64,000 bases of DNA from the NCBI GenBank assembly GCA_023382975.1, contig JAHDXO010000031.1, positions 54,846 to 118,845 of the forward strand, read 5' to 3'. The notes below the pieces were generated by a model, which searched no databases, was not told where the DNA came from, and worked only from the letters and a program-made list of their open reading frames with translations. The stretch is from Pirellulaceae bacterium (GTDB taxonomy: Bacteria; Planctomycetota; Planctomycetia; Pirellulales; Pirellulaceae). Shown here piece by piece: positions 7,492-17,103 of this stretch. The position numbers and the translations under genes were made by a program. Every line of letters starts with the position of its first letter. The stretch's first letter is position 1.

Positions 7492-10400
7492 TCACTTCGG
7501 CACAGCGACGTCGCGGACGCCGCCGAACGCCGGGCCGCCTGCCCCGACGTAACCGTTGCTGGTGCCGTGCTCATCCGGCGTGACCCAGAAAGCGTACAGC
7601 GAGCCACGGGCAACGTGAAACCGGAACTTCACGGACTTGCCGGCCAGATCGGCCAAGCTGGGCAACTCGACGCGTTGCTTTGTGTTGTCGCTGGAGACGG
7701 TCTTCGAGGTGGCGAGCGACTTCCCCGCTTCATCGAGCACTTCCACTCGCAGTTCGCCGTCGAGATTCACGAACAGGTGCTTTCCTTGGAATGTCACCGG
7801 CCGCGTCGTCAGCTCGCCCGTTCCCTCCATCGACGCGAAGCCGTCGCGTCGCAGGCTCGCCAGTCCGATCGCGCCGCCGCCATACATATCGCTACGCCCT
7901 TGTCCCGCGTCGCCGGAAAAGGCGCAGTAGGGAAAGACCAACCGGTCGTCGAGCACGACGAAGACACCTGTCGTGGTGTGCAGGTAGGCGCGGTCCCACG
8001 CGTCCGCCCGGCGTTCGCCGCGAAGGAAACTCCGCCGGTCGGGCCGGTCCCAGTGGAAGCCGTCGCGACTGAATCCCAGTTCGAGATCGGTCAGCTTGGG
8101 GAACTTGCCCTTCGCGCAGATCTCGTTGTTCGGCCCGCGGTGGATTTGGTGCATGCCAATCATGAGGCTCTCGTAAGCGACGGCGGCGAGACTGTAGAGC
8201 TGAGGCGGGTCCCCCTCACGCTCGCAGCCGGGGTAAGCCCCGGCAGGCTCGGGCCGGTCCAGGCGGTCGGCGTTGGTCCAGTAGACCGACTTCGACCAGT
8301 CGGCCCCGTCCAAAAACCGATCGCTCTCGACATAGTAACGGCAGCGTCCGCGCGGGCCGTCCCGCTTGATGCTCTGCACCCACTTGTTCCGAAACGGATT
8401 GTAGAAGATCGAGCCGTAGTCGCCGGCGGGCGAGTTGCAAGGGACGGGCTTCGACCAGGTGGCGCCGTCGGAGACTTGCAGGCTGTGGGTGAGTCCCGAC
8501 ACTCGCTGCTCTTTCAGAGCATGCATCCAGCAGGTCAGGAACTTGATGCGCTCCTTCGGATCGGTCGCGTTGATGTCATACCACAGCGCATTGTCCGTCC
8601 CGGCCGTCGCGCCCTCGCCCGTGTCCCACGCCGCGCCTTCGGGCAGGAGGATGTTTCCTCCGTGCAAGCCCAGTTCCGGCCGGGTCCAGGTTTTCAAATC
8701 GGGACTCGTCGCCATCGCCAGCGGTCCGCGCCAGCCCGCCGTGTAGAACATCTTGAAGAGCTTCTCGGACGGATCGTAGAAGACGCCGCCTTGTCCGAGA
8801 TAGACGGCTGCGTTGCGATCCTTCTCCACGGCGGTCTCCGCCCGGAAGACCGGATTGCCCGCGAACTTCTGCGCCTGGTGGAAGGTGCGTTTCAGCGTGG
8901 TGTTCTCGATCAAGAAGTCATCCACGAAGAGCTGGCGGCCGATGTCGATGGGAATCACTTTGGGCGATTGGGCGAGATACGGCACGGGCATGGGCGCATC
9001 CGAAGCCGGATCGCGGAAACGCGGCGGCCAGACATCGGGCAGTTGGATGCCGTTGTAGAGTCTCTCGGGCTTCGGGCCGGTGGCCTTGTTCGCCAGCATC
9101 CGCAACTTCGCGTCCTGCGACACGATCTTGCCCGCCAGCACATCCTCCTCGCGAAACTTCGCCATCAGGATCTCCGCGTCGGTGTGGCGGTTCCAGTCAT
9201 AGAGGATGTGGATCAGGCCGTCAGGCGCCTCGAAGCCGTCGGGATACGACACCGCGTTGCGTTCATCGAGCAGCAGCCCGCCTTTCCACGTCTGGCCTTC
9301 GTCGTCGGAAAGCCAGGCGCTCATGTGCGTTCGCTTTTGGAGACGCTCGGCGGGCGATCCATTCTTCACGAGCAGAATGCGGCCGGATGTGAGCCGACGC
9401 AGGAAGAACCGCGCGTTGATGTTCTGCACCGTCGCGGCCTGCTGCGGCGCGCTCCAGGTCCGGCCGCCGTCCGTAGAGAAACTCTCGTGCGGCTGGCCCT
9501 TCGTGCGTGCCAGCATCCACAGTCGGCCGTCCTTCAGCTCGACCATGATATGCTCGTCGAACTCCCAATTGGGGAACTGCAAGCTGCCGCGTTCCTGCCA
9601 CAACGCGCCTTCGTCCGTCGATACAAACACGCGCGCCGTCTTCTTGTGCCAGTCCGATACGGGCAACAGCCAGTCGCCGTTTTGGAGCACCGTCGGCTTG
9701 TTCAGCGTACAGCCTTCGGCAAACATCACCGGCTCGCTCCACGCCGGCTCCGCCGCGTCCGGGTCGTCGCAGCGGATGAACCAGTTCGTGATGCGGCCCT
9801 GCGGATCGCCCCGCTGTTGGTCGAAGAACAGCCACAAACGGCCGCGCGGATCGGTCCACAGATTGCCCACCAGCGCGCCGTGGATCTTCTGCGCCGCCTC
9901 GGTGCGCGCTCCGACCGCCAACCGTGGCTTCGACCACGTCGCGCCATCGTCATCGCTCGTGGCCAGCAGAAAATAACCATCCGCCTTGTCGCCCGTGCCC
10001 GTCCAGCAGCCCCAGATTCGGCCCTGGGGCGTGCGGTCCATGCCGATGATCATCGCGCCGAGTCGTGCGTCGTCCTGGAATTCCGCACCAGGGTTTGTGA
10101 TGACCGATGGCATCGATCCATCCTCATCCCGAAGCATCGCACCGTCCGCGAAGACCATCAGCACCATCTTCCTAAACTGGAGCCGCTCGCCCTTCTTCAC
10201 CGCTTTGCGATAGAGACTCACGCGATTGATCTCTCCGGGGAAGAGCTGCACCTCGGGGACACCGACCTTCGTGAAGCCCGCTGTTTGCAGCGCGGCCTCC
10301 TGGCTTGCCGCAGTCGGGCGAATCGACGGTGTGAGGGCAAAAAGCGTTCCGGGCTTGGTCACAATCGCATCGGTCTTCTCGATGCTGGTGCGATGAAAGG

Positions 10401-11844
10401 GCAGGTCGCGCACCGCGTCGGGCATTTCGTCGATGACATACTCGCGATCGGTAAAGAGCTTCACGCCGCGCTTCATGACCGCCGGCTCGTCCGGCGGCGC
10501 AGGCCAGGCGATGCGCTTCTGGCCCTTCTGCGACTCGAAGTCGCCCACGGCTTCCAGCTTGCCGAACATGATGCGGTCCGAGGAGCCTCGGTGATCGCTC
10601 TGCGTCACGGTCAGCCAGATCGTACCCTCGTGCGCGTGGAAGGTGGGGTATTGGAAAGAGTGCGGTGTCTCAAAGCGGTACTTGCGCTCCCAGTTCACGC
10701 CATCGCGGGAAATGTCCACGTTGAACACGCTGCGGTGGCAACCGTGGACTCGGGTATTCTCCTGCCAGCCGAGGTAATAGACGCCGCCGAACTGGTCGAA
10801 GGTCGGCTTCGAGTTCAGGCCGTTCGGCACACATGGCTTTGGTTCGCCGACAGTCCACGACTTGCCGTCCTGGCTGGTGGTGAAGTGGTAGTTGCCAGCG
10901 TCGTTGCGGCAGATGGCCATCCAGGTGCCATCCGGCAGACGGTTCACGGCCGACTCGCTGAGCTGCTGCGACTGAGGCTCGTTGTAGTGGCCGATAACTT
11001 CGAAGGTCGCGAAGTCATCGTGCAACACGGCGAGGGCATTCTGTTTGCCGGGGAAGTTGTTGAGCGCCACGTAACGGCGGCCAGCGAACTCCTTGAACGA
11101 ATCGAAGATGTAGAGGCCCTGGTTGACCGGCGGCTTCGTAAAACCCTGGGCTGCGGCGTCGGCGTGGAAATGACGCGGCTCCATATCGAAAGTCCCCGCC
11201 GCCGTCTTGAGTTTCGCCTTGTGGATGCTGCCCTCGAAGGTCTGCGTGCGAAGGTCGAAATCGCGATACCACGTCACCGCCTGCTCCTTCGCCGGCTGGC
11301 TGCAAAAATAGGTGCGCAGAGTGTGCTCGTCCTTGCGGATGATGCGCGGCACGAAGACCTGCGCCTCCGGCAGCGTGACGTTGGCAAACGCTTGGCTTGC
11401 CTTGGCCAGCAGATGCGTCTTTTCCACGCACAGCGTTTTCAGATTCACCGCCGTCAGCACGCAATACATCGCCGCGCCAGCGCCGTGACCCGGCGCCACA
11501 TCGTTGTCGTGCTCGACGACGTAGGCTCGCTCGCCGACACACACGAACTCCGCATCGTGCGCGCCCTTTGCCTGCGGCGCGGTGACGCGAATAAGGCGCT
11601 GCATGACGATGTCGCCCGCCAGAGCGGGATCCCAGCCGGCGGGCAGGAGGCTGGGCGCGTGAGCGGAGGGCTTGGCTTGCTCTGCCAGGGCATCCACGGT
11701 CGGGATGGTGATCGAGCGCAAGGTGCCCGGTGTCGGCCCGGAGAAGGCGGGGATCGGGCTCTGACTGCTCGCAGATTCTTGCGCTGAAAGAGGTGCCGGA
11801 GGCACGAGCAGCAGGATGGCGAGGAGCGTGAGGATGGGCTTCAT
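7492..11844 (-). CDS. Giant secreted three-module sialidase/GH32-like protein
   Basis: 1450 residues, Sec signal MKPILTLLAILLLVPP. Three modules can be read. About 30-430 is a BNR-type propeller (TSQDGKSWTVG). About 455-960 is a second exo-sialidase-like propeller with Asp-boxes TSDDDGATWSKP, STDEGALWQE, STDGGRTWSAP and SDDEGQTWKGG. About 965-1450 begins with RQLFVDDFLIENTTLKRTFH, the entry to a five-bladed GH32/GH43-like propeller. An AGGAAA ribosome site precedes the ATG. Activity is probably glycosidase, with unknown linkage. Most homologues of each module that I know of are separate proteins, so this is a natural or deletion-born fusion. It is flanked by direct repeats of a neighbouring sialidase end. 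Confidence 0.85.
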   Translation of the reverse strand: MKPILTLLAILLLVPPAPLSAQESASSQSPIPAFSGPTPGTLRSITIPTVDALAEQAKPSAHAPSLLPAGWDPALAGDIVMQRLIRVTAPQAKGAHDAEFVCVGERAYVVEHDNDVAPGHGAGAAMYCVLTAVNLKTLCVEKTHLLAKASQAFANVTLPEAQVFVPRIIRKDEHTLRTYFCSQPAKEQAVTWYRDFDLRTQTFEGSIHKAKLKTAAGTFDMEPRHFHADAAAQGFTKPPVNQGLYIFDSFKEFAGRRYVALNNFPGKQNALAVLHDDFATFEVIGHYNEPQSQQLSESAVNRLPDGTWMAICRNDAGNYHFTTSQDGKSWTVGEPKPCVPNGLNSKPTFDQFGGVYYLGWQENTRVHGCHRSVFNVDISRDGVNWERKYRFETPHSFQYPTFHAHEGTIWLTVTQSDHRGSSDRIMFGKLEAVGDFESQKGQKRIAWPAPPDEPAVMKRGVKLFTDREYVIDEMPDAVRDLPFHRTSIEKTDAIVTKPGTLFALTPSIRPTAASQEAALQTAGFTKVGVPEVQLFPGEINRVSLYRKAVKKGERLQFRKMVLMVFADGAMLRDEDGSMPSVITNPGAEFQDDARLGAMIIGMDRTPQGRIWGCWTGTGDKADGYFLLATSDDDGATWSKPRLAVGARTEAAQKIHGALVGNLWTDPRGRLWLFFDQQRGDPQGRITNWFIRCDDPDAAEPAWSEPVMFAEGCTLNKPTVLQNGDWLLPVSDWHKKTARVFVSTDEGALWQERGSLQFPNWEFDEHIMVELKDGRLWMLARTKGQPHESFSTDGGRTWSAPQQAATVQNINARFFLRRLTSGRILLVKNGSPAERLQKRTHMSAWLSDDEGQTWKGGLLLDERNAVSYPDGFEAPDGLIHILYDWNRHTDAEILMAKFREEDVLAGKIVSQDAKLRMLANKATGPKPERLYNGIQLPDVWPPRFRDPASDAPMPVPYLAQSPKVIPIDIGRQLFVDDFLIENTTLKRTFHQAQKFAGNPVFRAETAVEKDRNAAVYLGQGGVFYDPSEKLFKMFYTAGWRGPLAMATSPDLKTWTRPELGLHGGNILLPEGAAWDTGEGATAGTDNALWYDINATDPKERIKFLTCWMHALKEQRVSGLTHSLQVSDGATWSKPVPCNSPAGDYGSIFYNPFRNKWVQSIKRDGPRGRCRYYVESDRFLDGADWSKSVYWTNADRLDRPEPAGAYPGCEREGDPPQLYSLAAVAYESLMIGMHQIHRGPNNEICAKGKFPKLTDLELGFSRDGFHWDRPDRRSFLRGERRADAWDRAYLHTTTGVFVVLDDRLVFPYCAFSGDAGQGRSDMYGGGAIGLASLRRDGFASMEGTGELTTRPVTFQGKHLFVNLDGELRVEVLDEAGKSLATSKTVSSDNTKQRVELPSLADLAGKSVKFRFHVARGSLYAFWVTPDEHGTSNGYVGAGGPAFGGVRDVAVPK

Positions 11845-11865
11845 GGATTTGGTTTCCTGATTGGT

Positions 11866-12969
11866 TCAGCGGTTCTTGAGTTGGAGCGACGCGATCGGGA
11901 TGATTGCCAGTTCGCATTGCCGAGGGGTGGTGCGGCCGATGGTGTAGAGCACGAGCAGGCGGCCCTCGTGCTCGACGGCGCAGGGATAGTGGAAGGCCGT
12001 CGGGGAATCCGGAGCCGTGCGGTCCTGCACCCGCCAGATTCTTGCGGGGGCGAGTTCGCCGGGGCGGCTGACGCCGATGACCAGCGTTTCGCGACTGCGG
12101 AAGCCACTCTCGCCTTGCGCGGGCAGGTTGAACACGACATAACGTTCGCCGCTGGAAAGGTGGCCGGCATACAGTTTCGAGGCCGAGGCGGTCAAGGTGT
12201 GTTCCTTCACGGCGTTCCACGTGCGTCCGTAATCCTGACTCGAGTACACGAAAGGTGCCGCGCCCGTGTTGTTGCGGGTCAGTGCTACCACCTGGCTGCC
12301 TTCCACCCAAACCGTTGTCTCGGGGCAATGCGCCGACGTCATTTCGGTCTGGAGCGGGACCACGTTCCAGCGGCCCGTCAGATCGTCGCCCTGGCTGATG
12401 GCCACCGCCGGGATAAAGGGCTTCACGCCGAAGCGACTCGCCGAACGGCCCGCCATGATCCAGTTGCCGTCGGCCATCTTGATCGGCTGGCAGTTTGGCA
12501 GAAAGAGATCGGCGATGTCCCCGCGCGGCTGCCAACGGCTGGTGGCCTCGTCGAGCACATACACCGCGCAGCTCTTGATGCGGTCGTGTCCGCCTTGCAT
12601 CGTACCGACGAAGGCGTGCAGCACTCCGCCATGGGAGAGCAACTGGGCGGGCACGTAGTGGATGCCATCACCGCTGGTGTCCGAGGCGATTACTTCCAAC
12701 TCGCCCCAGGTCTTGCCGCCATCTTTCGAACGGCGGCAGCGGATGAGCGACTCGCCAACGATTTCCTGCTGCGGGCAGTTGTACCATGCGGCGAACAACT
12801 CGCCCCGGTGAGATTCCATGGCCGGATCGTGCAGGAACTGGTACTTGTCCGAATCGCTGCGCTCGACTCGCACGTGCTCGATTCCGGCCGGAAAGGGCAG
12901 ATCCGCAGCGGCTGACGCGGCCACTGGTGCGAGCAGCAGGACGGTGAGGAGCGTGAAAGTAGGTTTCAT
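11866..12969 (-). CDS. Secreted sialidase-like (BNR) protein
   Basis: 367 residues, signal MKPTFTLLTVLLLAPVAAS. Asp-boxes SKDGGKTWGE and SSQDYGRTWNA indicate a six-bladed sialidase-type propeller; no RIP motif was recognised near the start. A longer start 12 bases upstream (MEMTMK) is possible. The shorter start is preferred because paralogues in the window also begin MKPT. The stop lies only 21 bases before the next gene (7492-11844), so the two are probably cotranscribed. A duplicate of the 3' end survives at 7243-7440. Confidence 0.82.
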   Translation of the reverse strand: MKPTFTLLTVLLLAPVAASAAADLPFPAGIEHVRVERSDSDKYQFLHDPAMESHRGELFAAWYNCPQQEIVGESLIRCRRSKDGGKTWGELEVIASDTSGDGIHYVPAQLLSHGGVLHAFVGTMQGGHDRIKSCAVYVLDEATSRWQPRGDIADLFLPNCQPIKMADGNWIMAGRSASRFGVKPFIPAVAISQGDDLTGRWNVVPLQTEMTSAHCPETTVWVEGSQVVALTRNNTGAAPFVYSSQDYGRTWNAVKEHTLTASASKLYAGHLSSGERYVVFNLPAQGESGFRSRETLVIGVSRPGELAPARIWRVQDRTAPDSPTAFHYPCAVEHEGRLLVLYTIGRTTPRQCELAIIPIASLQLKNR

Positions 12970-13138
12970 GGTCATTTCCATTCGGTGGTGTTCTCACGCA
13001 GGGTGATGGTCGCATAGGTTTTCCGTCCGGTCAATGACATGCCTTGTCCAAAGACATGACATCCGTTGTCAGTCGGCGAACGAGCGAGCGGCCCGGCGTG
13101 AGCCGGCCGGTGGGGGTTCAATCCGAAATCCAAGACTC

Positions 13139-13172
13139 GAGATTCGAAGCGAGATTCGAAGTGAGATTCGAA
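13139..13172. repeat. Three-copy GAGATTCGAA direct repeat
   Basis: GAGATTCGAA occurs three times at a 12-base step (13139, 13151, 13163) in the gap between two sialidase genes. The rest of the gap (12970-13264) has no recognisable gene. Confidence 0.6.
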
Positions 13173-13264
13173 ATCCATAGGTTCCCGCTCTCTCTGCAGT
13201 CCTTTCCTTCATCTTTCTCCCTGATCGTTCGCCTTAGCAACGGCCGAGAAAAGAGTGTCAAGAG

Positions 13265-15655
13265 TCATTTGTGCGAAGTACCCGGAGGGCCGGTTTCCGG
13301 CAATTGACTCCTGACGCTTTCTTCTCGAACAATCCTTGCCCGCTCGATCCAAGCCGAGGTCAGTGTCCGGGTTCCGATCCCGACCGTGCGGAAGCCGCCT
13401 TGGCCGCGGTTTCGCGTCACGATCGCTCGATAGGCCACGTGCAACGTGTCGTCCTTCCAGCGGACGGCGGGGTAATCGAACCAGTCGTTCTCGTCGCCGG
13501 ACTCGGTGATCGGGCGCGGGTCGCTCCAGCTTTCCCCTCCGTCCCGACTGGTCCGCAGCACCAGCACGGTTCGCGGCCCGCCGTGCGACCCGGACTCCAT
13601 TTCCACGCGCGGGTTGTGCAGTAGAACGATCGTCCCCGTGCCGGGAATCTGGGTCAGCGCGGGCGGGGCCAGCGGATTGGGCACGACCGACCGCGCCGGG
13701 TCCGTCCACGTGCTGCCGCCGTCCTCCGAGCGGCACTCGTACAGCCAGCCGGTTGCGGTGCGGGCCATCATCAGCAGCTTGCCCGGTTCATGCTCGACCA
13801 GCGACGGCTCCCAGAAGCCCCACTCGGGCTTGTGGTACGGGTTGTCGGCCACGTGCAGCACTCGGTCGCCGGGCGTTCGGGTCCACGTCTGCCCATGATC
13901 GTCCGAGTAGACCACGTAAGCGCCCAGCGGTCCGCCCTGTCGATCCTTCTTCGGAGCCAGATTGCAGTGCAGCAAGGCCAGCAACCGTCCGCTGGACAAC
14001 GTGTACAGCCGGTCGTGCGGCCCCGTGGTGTATGCGTGCGAGTCGTCGCTGATCTTCAGCGGATCGGACCAGGTACGGCCTTCGTCGGCCGATCTTCGAA
14101 ATACCTTGTACGCGTCCTGCCCGTGAGCCAGCACCGTGTGGGTCAGCCCGAGTTCCCCGTTGGCCAACCGAGTCAGGGACGGCTGGAAGAGGGAACGCTG
14201 GGGATCGGCCAGTTGCGTGACCGGCTCGGACCACGTCCGACCGCCGTCGGCCGAACGCACGGCCCGGATCACCGCGCGGTCCCAGTCGCCGCTGCCCGCA
14301 TGAGCGCCGTAGAACAGCAGCAATTCGCCCTTGTTCGAGACGATCCACGTCGCCTCGCCGTTGCGCGGGTAATTGTCCGTCGGCGCCACGACCGTCTGCG
14401 TCGTTCCGGTCCGATTGTCCGCAAGCAAGTCGGCAGGAAACGTGGCCAGCGTCAGCGCCTCGGTATGGTAGTGGTTTCCCTTGATCCCGCCGCGCTCGTA
14501 GAAGCAGTACACGGTCCCGTCGGGGCCGACGGCCAAGTCGCTGTAGCCGCTGGGCCCCGGCTCGACCACCTGGACTGGCCGCCACGCTCCGCCGTCGTCG
14601 TCCGAAACCTTGAGCGTCACGTTCCGCCGGTCGCGGTTGCGGCCGGGCTGGCCCGGTTGGCCGCCTACCAACAGGTTGTCCGGATTGGAAAACAGAATCC
14701 GCCCATCGGCCAATCGCACCATACTGGCCATGCATACCGGCTCGGCCAAGTCCTCGTGGAACGTCGGCGTCGACCAGCCGGTGGCTCCGTCGCCGCTGAC
14801 CGACAGCAACCGCCGGTTTCGCGGCGACTCGGTGCGCAGGTTGGCCAGCACCCGGCCGTCGGAAAGTTCGACAAGCATCGTCTCGCTGGGATTGACGATC
14901 GGCTCGCCTGCGGCCGTCTTGTCGCCGTTGCGGGCGATGAAATCGCCACGCTGCCAAGTCCGGCCGCCGTCGTCGCTGTGGATCGCGGCCACGTCGGACG
15001 GGCGGTGAGCATGGCCGCCGGTGCCGGTCGAGAGCCACACGGCCGCCACCAACCGCCCGCGGTGCGGCCCTTGCCGGATTTGGATCGAGTGACCGCAGCC
15101 GTTTCCCACGACCTTCCAGTCGTAACGGTCGCGGAACCCCTCGATCACTGCCGTGATCTCCCGAGGCTCGGACCAACTCTCTCCGTCATCTTCGCTCCGC
15201 AGGTAGAACACCCGAGCGTACTGGACATGATACAGGAAATGCACCACCCCCGGCTGCTGGTCGACGATGGCCACCGCGTTGTGCGCCGTCAACTCGCTGT
15301 GCTCGCCCAATCCTTGCGCCACCGCGGCGGGATTCGGCCGAAGATCCGGCGGAGCGACCGCCATCTTCCGCGGCGGACTCCACGTGCATCCGCCGTCGGT
15401 GCTGCGGCGTAACAGCACATCCTGCCGCGTCCAATCGCCGTGTCCGGCCCGGGCCTCGCAATAGACCAGGATGCTACCCCGGCCCGTGACCACGATGCCC
15501 GGGATGCGATACATGAAGTACCCGTCCTCGCCCGCGCGGAACAAGTCCACCTTGCCCTCCGGCTCACTCGATTCCCCCTGCGCGGCGCCGCCACCCCATG
15601 CCCAGGGAAGCACCACCAACACGACAAACAAAAACACGCGTCGCAGCTCGATCAT
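13265..15655 (-). CDS. Tandem two-propeller exo-sialidase
   Basis: 796 residues: signal peptide (1-26), a first sialidase domain (about 35-390) starting with the canonical YRIP motif at 49-52, and a second propeller (about 400-790). Asp-boxes are plentiful: STDGGCTWSPP, SEDDGESWSEP, SDDGGRTWQRG, SADGGRTWSEP, SDDHGQTWTRT, SEDGGSTWTDP, SRDGGESWSDP. The start is ATG 15655 because GGGAGGTG lies just upstream; the frame is open further upstream without a signal peptide. Presumed extracellular or periplasmic glycosidase acting on terminal sugars; true sialic acid specificity is unproven. A piece of its inter-domain sequence recurs as the tail of the protein at 39992-41794. Confidence 0.88.
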   Translation of the reverse strand: MIELRRVFLFVVLVVLPWAWGGGAAQGESSEPEGKVDLFRAGEDGYFMYRIPGIVVTGRGSILVYCEARAGHGDWTRQDVLLRRSTDGGCTWSPPRKMAVAPPDLRPNPAAVAQGLGEHSELTAHNAVAIVDQQPGVVHFLYHVQYARVFYLRSEDDGESWSEPREITAVIEGFRDRYDWKVVGNGCGHSIQIRQGPHRGRLVAAVWLSTGTGGHAHRPSDVAAIHSDDGGRTWQRGDFIARNGDKTAAGEPIVNPSETMLVELSDGRVLANLRTESPRNRRLLSVSGDGATGWSTPTFHEDLAEPVCMASMVRLADGRILFSNPDNLLVGGQPGQPGRNRDRRNVTLKVSDDDGGAWRPVQVVEPGPSGYSDLAVGPDGTVYCFYERGGIKGNHYHTEALTLATFPADLLADNRTGTTQTVVAPTDNYPRNGEATWIVSNKGELLLFYGAHAGSGDWDRAVIRAVRSADGGRTWSEPVTQLADPQRSLFQPSLTRLANGELGLTHTVLAHGQDAYKVFRRSADEGRTWSDPLKISDDSHAYTTGPHDRLYTLSSGRLLALLHCNLAPKKDRQGGPLGAYVVYSDDHGQTWTRTPGDRVLHVADNPYHKPEWGFWEPSLVEHEPGKLLMMARTATGWLYECRSEDGGSTWTDPARSVVPNPLAPPALTQIPGTGTIVLLHNPRVEMESGSHGGPRTVLVLRTSRDGGESWSDPRPITESGDENDWFDYPAVRWKDDTLHVAYRAIVTRNRGQGGFRTVGIGTRTLTSAWIERARIVREESVRSQLPETGPPGTSHK

Positions 15656-16033
15656 CGCACACCTCCCGGATTCGTAGAACGGACAGTTCAATTCCTTCGG
15701 CTTCGCGTTCCTTCGTCGGCTTTGTTTTGATGTGCGCCGGGTAAACTGGTTGCTGGATGGATGACTCATGCGACGATCTCCTTGGTGAAATTTTCGGCTA
15801 CGCGCAACTTCGAAGACTAACGTCGGGGTGAATTCGAATGTTTGCTCAACGAATCGCTTCGTGTACAAGCTTCGCTACGGTGTGCGCTAGGCGTCAATCA
15901 GCCACTGAAGGTTGAAACGTGCCAGACGCCGATACCGGTCGTCGCACATGCCGGTGAAGGTGAGTTTCATACGAGCGATATTTTCTTCAAAGGAAAACGG
16001 ATTTCCGGATGCCGTGCCATCTACTCTCCACCA

Positions 16034-16388
16034 ACCAGTCAATGCCCCACGGGACGGGGTTTTCGTGGGGTGGCTGGCGGTCGCGCAGCCGCATCATTTC
16101 GAGCATTCCCGGGTTCGCATCCGGAGCCGGGATCAGCCAGTTGCGGATGATGCCGTCCACTCGCGCGCCATCGGTCCATCCAAAGTCATCTGGATTCGCG
16201 GCACCGCCAGGTCGACCGCAGGCAGGCCCGCCGCCGCGTCGCAGGCCCGCCCGAAGCTTGCCCGGAGCCGTCCAGCGGCAGGCCGACCAGCGGTCCCGCA
16301 CCGAACTGGCCGGCAGGCCGCTTCCCCCCCAGCAAGTCCGCAGGTAGACAACGACCGCCGCGATATCAATGGGATGCAGACTGTACAT
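16034..16388 (-). pseudogene. Chimeric relic: SSS-symporter start and GH127-like fragment
   Basis: From 16388 leftwards, a GGAGA ribosome site and MYSLHPIDIAAVVVYL look like the start of a sodium:solute symporter. Reading then degenerates, and from about 16196 DDFGWTDGARVDGIIRNWL and PAPDANPGMLEMMRLRDR resemble the N-terminal part of a GH127/DUF1680-type arabinofuranosidase. Neither gene continues. Identification rests on short motifs. Confidence 0.4.
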
Positions 16389-16449
16389 GGAGTCTCCGTT
16401 GAGCGCAAGTCGTTTTGAACGTGTCCGGCTGCGCCGGGATTTGAAACCC

Positions 16450-16495
16450 TAATCTTTCACTCTGATCTCGTCCTACTGCTGTGGAGCCGGGGAGG
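16450..16495. repeat. TAATCTTTCAC-family repeat, copy 2 (decayed)
   Basis: TAATCTTTCACTCTGATCTC followed by a GGAGCCGGGGAG segment matches the left arm and loop of the hairpin at 18119; the right arm is degraded. Confidence 0.5.
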
Positions 16496-16525
16496 TACGC
16501 GTCTTCGGTAAGCGGAAGGGCGCCA

Positions 16526-16703
16526 GCCCCCGATTTCTGCAGCACCCACCGACGGCTAGCGCCGTGTCGCTCACCCGTGACGCAACAGTCCTAACATACC
16601 GTTTTCCTTGGAGAATCCCCAGCGCCAAGTCTTACACATTCCGCCAAAACTTTTGCACTTTTCGCGGGGTGCCCGTGGCGGCAACGGGCGACGGTCGAGG
16701 ATC
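16526..16703. promoter_or_regulatory. Conserved divergent control region with operator-like palindrome, copy 1
   Basis: About 180 bases closely similar to 19582-19770. Near its right end, 16641-16667 contains CCGCCAAAA, nine bases, then TTTTCGCGG, an inverted repeat typical of a dimer-binding operator. To the right it leads into the start of a XylR-like regulator remnant (+); to the left lies the symporter-like relic (-). The layout suggests a divergent promoter controlled by that regulator. Function is inferred from conservation and position. Confidence 0.5.
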
Positions 16704-16924
16704 ATGGGTTCCATGCGACAGGTGGCCATCTGGCATTGGTACGGGAGATCGACCGGGTGCGGATCGTGCGGGTCAATACGCTGTTGGTCGAGACCCGCTT
16801 GCCGATCAAACAGATCGCCCAGCAGGCCGGCTTCCGGACCGCCCAGTACTCGGCCGGGCCTTTCGCCGCTTGACGGGAGACACCCCCGCCGCGCTTCGCC
16901 GTCGCCACTCAGGGACCGGTGGTG
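16704..16924 (+). pseudogene. Internally deleted XylR/AraC-type regulator, copy 1
   Basis: The start MGSMRQVAI matches the first residues of XylR-type regulators. It jumps directly to the C-terminal AraC helix-turn-helix: EIDRVRIVRVNTLLVETR, LPIKQIAQQAGFRTAQY, then after a frameshift RAFRRLTGDTPAALRRR-like sequence. Roughly 300 central residues (periplasmic-binding-like sensor domain) are gone and the frames do not agree, so the gene is dead. A second, differently deleted copy is at 19771-19900. Confidence 0.7.
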
Positions 16925-16939
16925 AGCCAGCGGTGGGCT

Positions 16940-16980
16940 TCCAGCAGATTCGGGGAGGCCAGCAGATTGGGATTCTGGAT
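16940..16980. repeat. Dispersed CCAGCAGATT repeat, copy 1
   Basis: TCCAGCAGATT, a short spacer, then GGCCAGCAGATTGGGATTC. The same ~41-base element is at 32541-32581 and inverted at 32680-32709. It is non-coding and contains an internal direct repeat of CCAGCAGATT. Confidence 0.6.
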
Positions 16981-17103
16981 CTAACCACTGACCGTCCTAG
17001 CGGCCGAGGAAATCGCCCCGGAACTCAGCCACAGGTTCGCGCACCGCTTCGCGCGTCAGCCGCAAGACTTGGAACCCCCTTTTTCCGGCCACGGCGGCAA
17101 GAG

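Noticed and set aside
7468..11787. Very long open frame (about 1440 codons) on the + strand opposite the giant sialidase
   Set aside because: The minus-strand product has a signal peptide and clear sialidase motifs. The plus frame has no recognisable domain, and its openness is explained by the high GC of the codon positions.
13790..15412. 540-codon + strand frame opposite the tandem sialidase
   Set aside because: Antisense to repeated Asp-boxes; no ribosome site or domain.
15887..15970. 27-codon minus-strand frame starting MKLTFTGMCDDRYRR
   Set aside because: Protein-like but too short, with no ribosome site judged convincing and no family match.
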